From Haematospirillum jordaniae (GTDB lineage: Bacteria > Pseudomonadota > Alphaproteobacteria > Rhodospirillales > Rhodospirillaceae): 64,000 nt of DNA. Each line of letters begins with the position of its first letter. Within the stretch, counting starts at the first letter, position 1. Below, in pieces: positions 53,597 to 63,467 of the stretch. Position numbers and translations under genes: made by a program. Under the pieces are notes generated by a model that ran no database searches, had not been told where the DNA came from, and was given only the letters and a program-made list of their open reading frames with translations. The stretch lies in the NCBI RefSeq assembly GCF_001611975.1, contig NZ_CP014525.1:1914001-1978000 (forward strand), read 5' to 3'.

Positions 53597-56500
53597 ATGA
53601 AGATCGACCGTCTGTTCACAACCGAAAACCAGGACGCCTACACCGGGATAGAATTCCGCACCGCATCCAGCGAAATTCGCAATCCGGACGGCTCGATGGT
53701 CTTCCGGCATGCCGATATTGTTGTTCCCTCTGCCTGGAGCCAGGTTGCAACCGATATCCTGGCACAAAAATACTTTCGGCAGCGTGGCGTCCCCAAGGCG
53801 GTGAAACCGGTACGGGAAAAGGGCGTACCATCTTTTCTGCAAAGACGCATTGCGGATGTTGATGCCATGGCTTCCCTACCGGAAGCCGAACGCAGCGGAG
53901 GAGAACATGATGCCCGGCAGGTTTTTGACCGCATGGCTGGCACATGGGCCTACTGGGGGTGGAAAGGCGGTTACTTCTCAACAGAACAGGATGCCGCAGC
54001 ATTCTATGACGAAACACGTCACATGCTGGCCCGTCAAATTGGCGCTCCCAACTCCCCACAGTGGTTCAATACAGGACTGCACTGGGCCTATGGGATCGAC
54101 AGCAAGGGACAAGGGCATTTCTACGTTGATTACCAGAGCGGAAAGCTGACACGCTCGACATCGGCATATGAACACCCCCAACCCCACGCCTGCTTTATCC
54201 AGTCGGTCAATGACGACCTAGTGGGGGATGGCGGTATCATGGACCTGTGGGTCCGTGAAGCACGCCTGTTCAAATATGGTTCCGGAACCGGCAGCAATTT
54301 CTCGACCCTGCGTGGAGAGAATGAACCCTTGGCTGGTGGGGGTCGGTCGTCCGGTTTGATGAGTTTCCTGAAAATTGGCGACAGAGCCGCCGGAGCGATC
54401 AAATCCGGCGGAACAACACGCCGGGCCGCCAAAATGGTTATTGTTGACATCGACCATCCGGATATTGAAGCCTTTATTGACTGGAAAATGCAGGAGGAGC
54501 AGAAGGTCGCCGCCCTTGTCGCAGGATCGCGCAGCATCCGTCGCTACACACGTGCCCTGTTGGCTGCATGCCGGAATGCGACGGGGGAGCCCGAAGCCCG
54601 CTGTGACCCGGACCGCAATGCCTCTCTGAAGAAGGTCATCCGGGAAGCACGCAAGGCCGATGTTCCCGAAGCGTTGATCCACCGCACCCTTCAGCTGGCA
54701 GCCGAAGGCTTTGTCGATATCAGCTTCCCGGAATACAACACAGACTGGGACTCCGAAGCCTATGCCACGGTTTCCGGCCAGAATTCCAACAACACCGTCA
54801 GGATCAGTAATGTGTTCCTGGAAGCTGTTCGCGAGAATAAGGACTGGACCCTGCGACAGCGCACAGACGGTACAACAGCCAAAACCGTTCCGGCCCGAGA
54901 CCTGTGGGACCGCATGGCCGAGGCTGCTTGGTCCTGTGCCGATCCCGGGGTCCAGTTCGATACCACTATCAACGAGTGGCATACCTGCCCCGTATCCGGC
55001 CGGATCAATGCATCCAACCCTTGCTCCGAATATATGTTCCTGGATGATACAGCCTGCAATCTGGCATCCCTGAACCTGATGGCATTCCGGGAAAAAGATG
55101 GCACTTTCAACAGCGCCACCTTTGCCCATGCCTGCCGCCTGTGGACGCTGGTGCTTGAAATATCGGTCATGATGGCACAGTTCCCGTCGGCACGTATCGC
55201 CGAGCAGTCGTTCCGATTCCGTACCCTCGGGCTGGGATATGCCAACCTGGGTGGCTTCCTGATGGCCAATGGCATCCCCTATGACAGCGAGGAAGGACGG
55301 GCGACGTGTGCCGCCATCACGGCCTTGATGACCGGAACCGCCTATGCAACCTCTGCCGAAATTGCCAGTGAACTGGGTGCTTTTGCCGGATATGCCGACA
55401 ACGCCCCGCATATGATGCGCGTGATCCGCAATCATCATCGGGCAGCCCATGGACATACAGAAGGGTACGAGGACCTCAGCGTTGCACCAACCCCCCTCAA
55501 TGCTGCAGCCTGTACTGATATCCAGCTGACAGAAGCAGCCCGGCAGTCCTGGGATCACGCCCTTTCAATGGGAAAACGGCACGGGTTCCGCAATGCCCAG
55601 GTCAGTGTCATCGCACCCACCGGGACAATCGGGCTGGTCATGGACTGTGATACCACCGGCATAGAGCCGGACTTTTCACTGGTGAAGTTCAAGAAACTGG
55701 CGGGGGGCGGATACTTCCGGATCATCAACCGTATGGTACCGCTGGCACTGCATTCCCTCGGGTATCGCTATGCCGAAATTGATGCCATTGTATCCCATGC
55801 CCTTGGTCATGGATCCTTGGAAAAGGCCCCGGATATCAACCATGAGGCCCTCTCCCGTCTTGGTTTCACGCCTGAGGTTCTGGACAAGCTGGAGCAAGCT
55901 CTTAAATCCGCATTTGATATCCGCTTTGTCTTCAACAAATGGACGCTGGGGGACGATTTCTGTCACACCGTTCTGGGTCTCAGCAACATCATAACCGACG
56001 ACCCGGGCTTTGACATGCTGAAGGCTCTTGGCTTCAGCCAGGAACAGGTTGAACGTGCCAACACGTGGGTATGTGGCTCCATGACCCTGGAAGGAGCACC
56101 TCATCTGAAACCGGAACACCTGCCAGTCTTTGACTGCGCAAACCCGTGTGGGCGCACCGGAACCCGGTTTCTGTCCGCTGAAAGCCATATCCGGATGATG
56201 GCTGCGGCCCAGCCATTCATTTCTGGTGCCATTTCAAAGACGGTCAACATGCCAAACCATGCCACCGTAGCGGAATGCCGACGTGTCTATGAACTATCGT
56301 GGTCACTGGGACTCAAAGCCAACGCGCTCTATCGTGATGGCTCCAAGTTGTCGCAGCCCTTGCAGGCTGTGCTGGATACCCATACCGATGACGATATCGA
56401 AGATGCCATTGATCTTGTTGAAACAGTTGTCAAGGCGCCCTCTCCGCAGCGCGCTGCCCTTGTTGCTGAAAAGGTCACGGAACGCCTGATCAGGACAGCT

Positions 56501-57205
56501 GTGCGCCGTCGTCTTCCTGATCGACGCAAGGGATATACCCAGAAAGCCGTCGTTGGCGGCCACAAGGTGTACCTGCGAACAGGAGAGTATGAGGATGGGA
56601 CGCTTGGCGAGCTGTTCATTGACATGCACAAGGAAGGAGCCGCTTTCAGGTCCTTGATGAACAACTTTGCCATCGCCATTTCAATCGGCCTGCAATATGG
56701 CGTGCCGCTTGAGGAGTTCGTCGAGGCCTTTACCTTCGTCCGCTTCGAACCGTCCGGCGTAGTGGAGGGGAATGATGCCATCAAGATGGCCACCTCCATT
56801 CTTGACTATATTTTCCGGGAAGTCGCTGTCAGTTATCTGGGTCGCACCGATCTGGCCCATGTTGAACCTGCGGATCTGGTTCCCGATGCCATTGGCGATG
56901 GCCATGAAGAAGGTGACTTGGACCAATGGGGTGAGAACTTGGTCGAGCGCACTGTTTCCAAGGGATACGTTCGCACGGCTGACCTGTCCAACCTGTATGT
57001 TCTGAAAACAGCACAGGGCGGCGGAAACAGCTATGGCGGCACACTTTCAGGCCCCTCTTCATCCAATCGCAGCAATCGTATCCGGGAAGCACGCCTGAAA
57101 GGATATGAAGGTGACAGTTGCACAGAGTGCGGAAATTTCACACTGGTCCGTAACGGAACCTGCATGAAATGCGAAACGTGTGGCTCAACCAACGGCTGCT
57201 CGTAA
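53597..57205 (+). CDS. nrdJ: Adenosylcobalamin-dependent (class II) ribonucleotide reductase
   Basis: A 1202-residue B12-dependent enzyme making deoxyribonucleotides, aerobic or anaerobic. The catalytic segment NPCSEYMFLDDTACNLASLNL is shown here in parts: NPCSE and CNLASLNL; the Cys-rich C-terminus (CTECGNFTLVRNGTC, CETCGSTNGC) is the redox tail. Length fits the long alphaproteobacterial form. ATG 53597 begins MKIDRLFTTENQDA; the frame is open upstream but that part is not family-like. Paired NrdR-like boxes precede it and a terminator follows. No cobalamin riboswitch is seen, as expected for a B12-using enzyme. Confidence 0.96.
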   Translation: MKIDRLFTTENQDAYTGIEFRTASSEIRNPDGSMVFRHADIVVPSAWSQVATDILAQKYFRQRGVPKAVKPVREKGVPSFLQRRIADVDAMASLPEAERSGGEHDARQVFDRMAGTWAYWGWKGGYFSTEQDAAAFYDETRHMLARQIGAPNSPQWFNTGLHWAYGIDSKGQGHFYVDYQSGKLTRSTSAYEHPQPHACFIQSVNDDLVGDGGIMDLWVREARLFKYGSGTGSNFSTLRGENEPLAGGGRSSGLMSFLKIGDRAAGAIKSGGTTRRAAKMVIVDIDHPDIEAFIDWKMQEEQKVAALVAGSRSIRRYTRALLAACRNATGEPEARCDPDRNASLKKVIREARKADVPEALIHRTLQLAAEGFVDISFPEYNTDWDSEAYATVSGQNSNNTVRISNVFLEAVRENKDWTLRQRTDGTTAKTVPARDLWDRMAEAAWSCADPGVQFDTTINEWHTCPVSGRINASNPCSEYMFLDDTACNLASLNLMAFREKDGTFNSATFAHACRLWTLVLEISVMMAQFPSARIAEQSFRFRTLGLGYANLGGFLMANGIPYDSEEGRATCAAITALMTGTAYATSAEIASELGAFAGYADNAPHMMRVIRNHHRAAHGHTEGYEDLSVAPTPLNAAACTDIQLTEAARQSWDHALSMGKRHGFRNAQVSVIAPTGTIGLVMDCDTTGIEPDFSLVKFKKLAGGGYFRIINRMVPLALHSLGYRYAEIDAIVSHALGHGSLEKAPDINHEALSRLGFTPEVLDKLEQALKSAFDIRFVFNKWTLGDDFCHTVLGLSNIITDDPGFDMLKALGFSQEQVERANTWVCGSMTLEGAPHLKPEHLPVFDCANPCGRTGTRFLSAESHIRMMAAAQPFISGAISKTVNMPNHATVAECRRVYELSWSLGLKANALYRDGSKLSQPLQAVLDTHTDDDIEDAIDLVETVVKAPSPQRAALVAEKVTERLIRTAVRRRLPDRRKGYTQKAVVGGHKVYLRTGEYEDGTLGELFIDMHKEGAAFRSLMNNFAIAISIGLQYGVPLEEFVEAFTFVRFEPSGVVEGNDAIKMATSILDYIFREVAVSYLGRTDLAHVEPADLVPDAIGDGHEEGDLDQWGENLVERTVSKGYVRTADLSNLYVLKTAQGGGNSYGGTLSGPSSSNRSNRIREARLKGYEGDSCTECGNFTLVRNGTCMKCETCGSTNGCS

Positions 57206-57208
57206 ATG

Positions 57209-57240
57209 AAAAGGGGCCTATATGCCGGCCCCTTTTCTTT
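57209..57240. terminator. Terminator between nrdJ and ygiQ
   Basis: AAAAGGGGCC (57209-57218) and GGCCCCTTTT (57227-57236) form a perfect 10-bp stem followed by CTTT, four bases after the nrdJ stop. The left A-run makes it usable for the convergent ygiQ as well. Confidence 0.85.
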
Positions 57241-57254
57241 CCCGGGATTTGGTA

Positions 57255-59381
57255 TCAGGTGGAAGGAACGTGGCGTGCCCTCGCCTTGGAAGCGTTCACC
57301 GGACGACGCCCCTGCCCGGCGTGGGTGGTAAAGAACGACTGCGTACCGTGTTTGCGCCCGGTACGCTTTCCTTCCCCGCCCTGTCTTCCAGTCCCCGCAG
57401 GTTGCCAAGACGGAACAAGATGCTTCTTGCCATTCCCGATAAGATCTGCACGCCCCATGTGCTGTAACGCCTCGCGCAGCATAGGCCAATTTTCCGGGTC
57501 ATGGTAACGCAGGAATGCCTTGTGCAGACGGCGCTGCCTCAAACCCCGGGGCGTATACACAATGTCCCCCCCGTCACGCTTAACGGGCTTGAGCGGATTG
57601 CGCTCGCTGCGATACATGGCCGCAGCCAGCGACATCGGGGATGGTAGAAAAGCCTGAACCTGATCCGCCCTGAACCCATTGCGCTTCAACCAAAGCGCCA
57701 AATTCATCATATCCTCATCCGTTGTACCGGGATGAGCTGCAATAAAATAGGGGATGAGGTACTGCTCCTTCCCAGCCTCGCGGGAGTATTTCTCGAACAG
57801 GGTACGAAACGCTTCATAGGTCCCGATACCGGGCTTCATCATCTTGGACAGAGGGCCTTCTTCGGTATGCTCAGGCGCGATCTTCAGATAACCGCCCACA
57901 TGATGCGTGGTAAGTTCTCGCACATATTCCGGGCTTCGAACTGCAAGGTCATAGCGTAACCCGGACGCAATCAGGATTTTCTTGATCCCGTCAATATCCC
58001 TGGCCTTGCGGTACAGCTGGACAAGGCTGCTGTGATCTGTATTCAGGTTGCTGCAAATAGATGGATATACACAGGATGGCCGACGGCACACATCTTGGAT
58101 AGCCTGATCCTTGCAGGCCAGACGATACATATTTGCCGTAGGGCCACCTAGGTCAGAGATAACACCGGTAAAGCCCTTGGTCTTGTCGCGGATTAATTCA
58201 ATTTCTTTCAGGACCGATGCCTCGGAACGGCTTTGAATAATGCGGCCTTCGTGTTCCGTAATGGAGCAGAACGAACACCCACCAAAACATCCCCGCATGA
58301 TATTGACCGAGAACCGGATCATCTCCCAGGCAGGTATCCGGGCATCACCGTACGACGGATGAGGGGCACGGGCATAAGGCAAGCCAAACACATGATCCAT
58401 TTCCGCCGTAGTCAGGGGAATAGGAGGAGGTGTCAGCCATACCTCTTTGTCGCCATGTCGCTGGACCAGAGCCCTGGCGTTACCGGGATTGCTTTCAAGA
58501 TGCAGGATACGCGAAGCGTGACCATACAGCACCTTGTCATCTGCCACAGATTCGAAGGAAGGAAGACGGACAACCGTTCTCTCCGCAGGGTGATCAGCGG
58601 TATTCACCCGACGCAGGGCACTCTCGCCACCAGCGACTTCCTCACCCCCTCCCACATGACGGCTGGCACAATCAATCGTACTGGCATCCAGCACAACCCA
58701 GTCCTCGGGGACAGAGTCACGCACGACAGCAACGCCCCTTATATCCGTCATGGTGCGCGGATGCTGACCCCGGGCAGTGCGATGGGCAATCTCCACAATG
58801 GCACGTTCGGCATTGCCATAGCACAAGATGTCAGCCTTGCTGTCCATCAGAACGGACCGGCGCACCTTGTCTGACCAATAGTCATAGTGGGCAATCCGGC
58901 GAAGCGAAGCTTCTATACCGCCAATAACGATCGGCACGTCCCGCCATGCTTCGCGGCAACGCTGTGAATAGACAATCACAGCCCGGTCAGGACGCTTCCC
59001 ACCTTCATCGTTAGGCGTATAACTGTCATTGTGGCGGATGCGGCGGTCCGAGGTATAGTGATTGACCATCGAATCCATATTGCCGGCTGTCACCCCGAAA
59101 AACAGGTTAGGACGACCCAGAGCCCTGAAAGCATCCGGGTTTGTCCAGTCCGGCTGGGCAATGATACCAACACGAAATCCTTGATCCTCCCATGTGCGCC
59201 CAATAACCGCCATGCCGAAACTAGGGTGATCGACATAGGCATCCCCGGTCACAAGGATAATATCGCAACTGTCCCAACCCAGCGCATCCATTTCGGCACG
59301 ACTTGTGGGAAGAAACGGCGCTGTCCCAAACCGGCTGGCCCAGTGCTTGCGATACGATGTTATGGCTTTGGCGCTGTCCAT
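57255..59381 (-). CDS. YgiQ-family radical SAM protein
   Basis: A 708-residue radical SAM enzyme of the YgiQ group. An N-terminal B12-binding-like region (GDAYVDHPSFGMAVIGR) is followed by the cluster motif GCFGGCSFC (CxxxCxxC) near the middle and a conserved C-terminal region (YFIAAHPGTTDEDMMNLA), then a basic tail ending in a low-complexity arginine-rich stretch. The reaction of YgiQ is unknown. ATG 59381 has AGGAG upstream; GTG 59399 is possible. Confidence 0.92.
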   Translation of the reverse strand: MDSAKAITSYRKHWASRFGTAPFLPTSRAEMDALGWDSCDIILVTGDAYVDHPSFGMAVIGRTWEDQGFRVGIIAQPDWTNPDAFRALGRPNLFFGVTAGNMDSMVNHYTSDRRIRHNDSYTPNDEGGKRPDRAVIVYSQRCREAWRDVPIVIGGIEASLRRIAHYDYWSDKVRRSVLMDSKADILCYGNAERAIVEIAHRTARGQHPRTMTDIRGVAVVRDSVPEDWVVLDASTIDCASRHVGGGEEVAGGESALRRVNTADHPAERTVVRLPSFESVADDKVLYGHASRILHLESNPGNARALVQRHGDKEVWLTPPPIPLTTAEMDHVFGLPYARAPHPSYGDARIPAWEMIRFSVNIMRGCFGGCSFCSITEHEGRIIQSRSEASVLKEIELIRDKTKGFTGVISDLGGPTANMYRLACKDQAIQDVCRRPSCVYPSICSNLNTDHSSLVQLYRKARDIDGIKKILIASGLRYDLAVRSPEYVRELTTHHVGGYLKIAPEHTEEGPLSKMMKPGIGTYEAFRTLFEKYSREAGKEQYLIPYFIAAHPGTTDEDMMNLALWLKRNGFRADQVQAFLPSPMSLAAAMYRSERNPLKPVKRDGGDIVYTPRGLRQRRLHKAFLRYHDPENWPMLREALQHMGRADLIGNGKKHLVPSWQPAGTGRQGGEGKRTGRKHGTQSFFTTHAGQGRRPVNASKARARHVPST

Positions 59382-59455
59382 ACTCTCTCCTGACAACACG
59401 AAAACGCCCGGAACAGGGTGTTTCCGGCCCGGGGGCGGACAATACGCGAGAGCAC

Positions 59456-59480
59456 GGCAGGGTCAAGAAAAGACCCTGCC
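59456..59480. other. Perfect hairpin in the gap between ygiQ and the usp gene
   Basis: GGCAGGGTC (59456-59464) and GACCCTGCC (59472-59480) form a perfect 9-bp stem with an A-rich 7-base loop. It lies between the usp stop (59605) and the ygiQ start on the same strand; it lacks a T-run. A second smaller CCGGAA/TTCCGG stem lies next to it. Possible terminator of the usp transcript or mRNA-stability element. Confidence 0.4.
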
Positions 59481-59604
59481 TGCCCAAGCTCAAAAGAACT
59501 GGGTATCTTATTTACCAGAACATTCAACGACAACCATGGCGCTACTCAAAGCCTACGAATCATCTTCTGGATAAGAATCCTGGCCGAATCCAGCACCACG
59601 AGCC

Positions 59605-60441
59605 CTAGTGGGACATCAGGATAGGAATTCCGGCATGGCGCAACAAATGGCTGGTTACCCCACCCAGAACCATTTCGCGCAGACGTGAACGCCCCCAAGC
59701 CCCGGTCACGATTAAATCTGCGTTAGCGGACTGAGCACACTGCAGCAAAGTCTGCCCAATATCATAGCATACATCCCCAACCACTTTTCCTTCGGCTTTC
59801 ACACCATGATGGGAAAGATTGGGCATGATGGTAAGCTGTGCATCATCTTGGCGGATTTTCTCATCATGACGTGTATCGTCCACCGCAATAACTTCGACAC
59901 GCTGCGCTGTCTTCAGCAGAGGCATCGCGTCATGAACGGCGCGACAGGACTCCCGGCTGGAGTTCCAGCCTACAACAATCTGGTCACCAAGCGTATCAAC
60001 CTGCACCGACCCCGGAAGAACCAGAACAGGCGCACCGGAATCCAGAAGCAGAAGGTCACACAGGTTCCTTTGTGCATCTGTTGCCGGATCATCGGGGTTA
60101 TATTGCCCAACGACGGTCAAATCAGCGTGCATGGCATGATGAACAGCCTCGTCGACCAAATCACCTTCCAGCTGTTTCCAATATGCCTTGGCATAGCGGG
60201 ACGCCCTGTCATCGAAAACAGCTTTTGCCTCCCCTTGCGCGGCAACAGAACAGGCCTCTACGGCCTCCAGAAAATCAGCAGCAACCTGCCCTTCGATAAA
60301 AGGCGGGAAAGAAGGAGTCTGACGCACAAAAAGCGCCGTAACATGGGCATCAAAACGCGCAGCCAGCTTCAGGGCAACATCCAGACGCAGCGCAAACCCG
60401 GGTGTCGTATCTGCAATCACGAGAATATCTTTGAATGACAC
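59605..60441 (-). CDS. Tandem universal stress protein (UspA)
   Basis: A 278-residue protein with two UspA domains in tandem. The second domain has the ATP-type motif GAWGRSRLREMVLGGVTSHL with the GxxG then GS/T-like spacing; the first is less conserved (LTVVGQY). Usp proteins bind nucleotides and are induced by growth arrest or stress; the exact role here is unknown. GTG 60441 (MSFKDILVIAD) has AGGAG at seven bases, better than the TTG at 60447. Confidence 0.85.
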   Translation of the reverse strand: MSFKDILVIADTTPGFALRLDVALKLAARFDAHVTALFVRQTPSFPPFIEGQVAADFLEAVEACSVAAQGEAKAVFDDRASRYAKAYWKQLEGDLVDEAVHHAMHADLTVVGQYNPDDPATDAQRNLCDLLLLDSGAPVLVLPGSVQVDTLGDQIVVGWNSSRESCRAVHDAMPLLKTAQRVEVIAVDDTRHDEKIRQDDAQLTIMPNLSHHGVKAEGKVVGDVCYDIGQTLLQCAQSANADLIVTGAWGRSRLREMVLGGVTSHLLRHAGIPILMSH

Positions 60442-60603
60442 GCACAATCTCCTGCATAGTCCCGGGTTATATCAGGTACACAAACCTGTCCGTGGCATCA
60501 TACCCGGATGTACGCATTCCTCAACCCCCGTTCGTACAACACAGAACGAAATCACCTGCCTTATCTGCCATCTTGCCCCATACATCGCGAGGTATCCGAA
60601 ATC

Positions 60604-62085
60604 ATGTACGGCCCCGTCCATGCACCTGAGCTGAAGGGCAAAGACCTGGTCTGGATCAATACTCCGTCGCCTCTGCTGCTGTCAGATCTCAGGGGGCGTC
60701 TGGTCATTCTGGATTTCTGGACCTTTTGTTGCATCAATTGCATTCAGGTCATGCCAACGCTCAAACACATTGAAAATGCATTTCCCGATGATGTTGTTGT
60801 TATTGGCATCCACTCCCCCAAATTTATAGCCGAGGAAAATGTGAATGCCGTACGCAGTGCCGTACAGCGTTATGATCTGACGCATCCTGTGCTTCATGAT
60901 CCTCACCACATCCTGTGGAATCAGTATGCTATAAGGGCATGGCCAACACTGATGTTCATTGGCCCTGACGGAAAAATCATCGGACGCTTGGAAGGAGAAC
61001 CTGATCCTGTGCGCTTGGAAAGTGCCGTACGGAACATTGTTGCCGAGATACACCAACAAGGCCAGAACGGGACAGGAGCAAGGCTACATCTCTCGACCCC
61101 ATTGGCACACACTGGAAATCTGCGCTTTCCCGGAAAGATCAAGCCAATCCCAAACAGTACGCGTGCCGTTGGCACCCCGGCATGGGCCGTTGCTGATTCC
61201 GGTCATCACCGCATCAGTGTTCTGGATGACTCTGGAACGCTGCTGTTCCAGGTCGGGAACGGCAAGCCGGGATACCGGGATGGAGACAAGGAAGAATGCT
61301 GTTTCAACAGCCCTCAGGGTCTTGTCTGCACAAAAGATGATATCTTTGTTGCAGATACAGGAAATCATTCTGTTCGCCGTATCGATCTCAAAAACGGGTA
61401 TGTTTCAACCTTGGGCGGGAATAGGCAACGCGGCACACCGATCCTTGGCACCCACGAAGCACCACATACGGCGCTGGCGTCTCCATGGGATCTGGAGATC
61501 CACGACCAAACCCTGTGGATTGCCAACGCAGGCACGCATCAAATCCTGGCCCTGGACCTTGATCGCATGATGATCCGTCAGGTGGCAGGAAGTGGGGGTG
61601 AAGATCTACGGGATGGAGCCGCAAGGCACGCGCTTCTGGCCCAACCCAGCGGATTATATTGGAGGGAAGAGGAAGAGGTACTGTACTTCGCCGACAGCGA
61701 AACATCATCCATACGGCGCCTTGTTCTTGCGCAGGAGGCAGTTGAAACACTTGTGGGGCAAGGGTTGTTTGACTTTGGCTTGCAGGACGGAACTGGCAAA
61801 CAGGCTCTCTTGCAACACCCGTTGGGCCTCTGCGGCCATGGGAACACCATGTATGTTGCCGACAGCTACAACAACTGTATTCGTATGATCGATACGGCAA
61901 CTCAGGTCGTGACAACGTTTGAGCACGACAAACTGGAATGTCGCGATATGCTGTGCCAACCCTTGGGAGAACCGGCCGGAATCTGGTGTGATGGAGAGTC
62001 TAGGTTGCTGGTCAGCGACACCAACAATCACAGAATTTTGGAAATTCATCGCCACAACAATACGATGATATCGTGGTATTCGTAG
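60604..62085 (+). CDS. Thioredoxin-NHL-repeat protein (NHLRC2-like)
   Basis: A 493-residue protein with an N-terminal thioredoxin-like domain (LVILDFWTFCCINC, a CxxC with Cys at the expected site, residues about 38-53) followed by NHL beta-propeller repeats: segments such as FVADTGNHSVRRIDL, LYFADSETSSIRRL and MYVADSYNNCIRMI recur every 40-60 residues. This order is that of animal NHLRC2. No signal peptide is seen, so it may be cytoplasmic. ATG 60604 has GAGG at ten bases; the frame upstream to 60508 is not family-like. Substrate or partner unknown. Confidence 0.88.
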   Translation: MYGPVHAPELKGKDLVWINTPSPLLLSDLRGRLVILDFWTFCCINCIQVMPTLKHIENAFPDDVVVIGIHSPKFIAEENVNAVRSAVQRYDLTHPVLHDPHHILWNQYAIRAWPTLMFIGPDGKIIGRLEGEPDPVRLESAVRNIVAEIHQQGQNGTGARLHLSTPLAHTGNLRFPGKIKPIPNSTRAVGTPAWAVADSGHHRISVLDDSGTLLFQVGNGKPGYRDGDKEECCFNSPQGLVCTKDDIFVADTGNHSVRRIDLKNGYVSTLGGNRQRGTPILGTHEAPHTALASPWDLEIHDQTLWIANAGTHQILALDLDRMMIRQVAGSGGEDLRDGAARHALLAQPSGLYWREEEEVLYFADSETSSIRRLVLAQEAVETLVGQGLFDFGLQDGTGKQALLQHPLGLCGHGNTMYVADSYNNCIRMIDTATQVVTTFEHDKLECRDMLCQPLGEPAGIWCDGESRLLVSDTNNHRILEIHRHNNTMISWYS

Positions 62086-62189
62086 GCAAAGCTGTTGTTC
62101 TGCCTTGCCCCAAAGCGATACAGGCGTGATAAACAGTCTTGGTTTGCCCGAAAGCTGGCCCGCGTCGTCCGGGCGGAGGATTATTGAGA

Positions 62190-63410
62190 ATGAATTACGA
62201 CGATTACTTCAGGTCCCGCCTGGATGGTTTGCGTTCATCCGGCAATTATCGGATTTTTGCCGACCTGGAGCGTTATGTCGACGCCTTCCCCAAAGCCCGG
62301 AGCCACCGTAACGGAACCGTGCAGGACATTACCATCTGGTGCAGCAATGACTATCTGGCCATGGGGGTCAGCCCGATGGTGCGCGAGGCCATGAAGGATG
62401 CCATCGACCGCTGCGGGGGTGGCGCCGGGGGCACACGCAACATATCCGGTACAAACCACTACCACGTGCTTCTGGAACAAGAGCTGGCCGACTGGCATAA
62501 CAAGGAAGCCGCCCTGCTGTTCACATCTGGCTATATTGCGAACATGACCACCCTGATGACCTTGGGGTCGCAAATTCCGGGCATGGTTCTGTTTTCTGAT
62601 TCGGACAATCACAACTCAATGATCGAGGGAATAAGGCATTCCCGCGCACCGAAGCATATCTGGAAACATAACGATTACGACGATCTCCATAGGCAGCTGT
62701 CCCAGCACGACCGTAGTACACCCAAACTGGTTATCTTCGAATCCGTGTATTCCATGGACGGCGATATTGCACCACTCGAGAAAATCATAGATGTAGCCGA
62801 GCATCATAACGCCATGACATTCCTAGACGAAGTCCATGCCGTCGGAATGTACGGGGAACAAGGATCAGGCGTTGCAGAGCGCGACGGCGTCCGTGACAGG
62901 GTCGATATCATACAGGCCACCATGGGAAAAGCCGTGGGAACCATAGGGGGTTATATTACGGCCAAGTCGCATATTGTTGACTTCGTTCGTAGTTTTGGGG
63001 CCGGCTTCATTTTTACAACGTCGTTACCCCCGGCTGTTGCAGCGGGAGCTTTGGCAAGTATTCGCTGGCTGCGGACGCATAACACCATCCGGGAATGCCA
63101 CCAGGAACGGGCCAGAATACTCAAGCAACGCCTGCAATCCTTGGGCATACCGGTTATGGCTTCGGAAAGTCACATCGTGCCTGTCATGGTTGGTGATCCC
63201 GCACTTTGTAAACAGGCAAGTGACGAGCTTCTCGAGAAACACGGGATCTATGTGCAGCCCATCAACTACCCAACTGTCCCAAAAGGTACAGAGAGACTGC
63301 GCTTTACGCCAACACCCCGCCACACGGATGAGCACATTGATCACCTGTGTCACGCCCTTGTCCAAGTTTGGGAGCACTTGGGCATAAAAGCAAAGGCTGC
63401 GGCAGCCTAG
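62190..63410 (+). CDS. hemA: 5-aminolevulinate synthase
   Basis: A 406-residue PLP enzyme that condenses glycine and succinyl-CoA to start heme or bacteriochlorophyll synthesis, the C4 route typical of alphaproteobacteria. Conserved segments: WCSNDYLAMGVSP, GGGAGGTRNISGTNHYH, FLDEVHAVGMYG and the PLP Lys247 in ATMGKAVGTIGGYI. ATG 62190 with GGAGGA about ten bases upstream is the start. It follows the NHLRC2-like gene by about 100 bases. Confidence 0.97.
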   Translation: MNYDDYFRSRLDGLRSSGNYRIFADLERYVDAFPKARSHRNGTVQDITIWCSNDYLAMGVSPMVREAMKDAIDRCGGGAGGTRNISGTNHYHVLLEQELADWHNKEAALLFTSGYIANMTTLMTLGSQIPGMVLFSDSDNHNSMIEGIRHSRAPKHIWKHNDYDDLHRQLSQHDRSTPKLVIFESVYSMDGDIAPLEKIIDVAEHHNAMTFLDEVHAVGMYGEQGSGVAERDGVRDRVDIIQATMGKAVGTIGGYITAKSHIVDFVRSFGAGFIFTTSLPPAVAAGALASIRWLRTHNTIRECHQERARILKQRLQSLGIPVMASESHIVPVMVGDPALCKQASDELLEKHGIYVQPINYPTVPKGTERLRFTPTPRHTDEHIDHLCHALVQVWEHLGIKAKAAAA

Positions 63411-63419
63411 CCCAAAATG

Positions 63420-63455
63420 GACAGAAGGGTGGGATTCGATCTCTACCCTTCTGTC
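63420..63455. terminator. Convergent hairpin between hemA and rpe
   Basis: GACAGAAGGGT (63420-63430) pairs perfectly with ACCCTTCTGTC (63445-63455) over 11 bp with a 14-base loop. On the minus strand a TTTT lies three bases after the stem, which could end rpe; the plus strand has no T-run. Confidence 0.65.
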
Positions 63456-63467
63456 ATGATACAGGTT

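Noticed and set aside
54218..55558. 446-residue minus-strand open frame within nrdJ
   Set aside because: It lies wholly inside the class II reductase gene, has no recognisable domain, and follows from the codon bias of the plus-strand gene.
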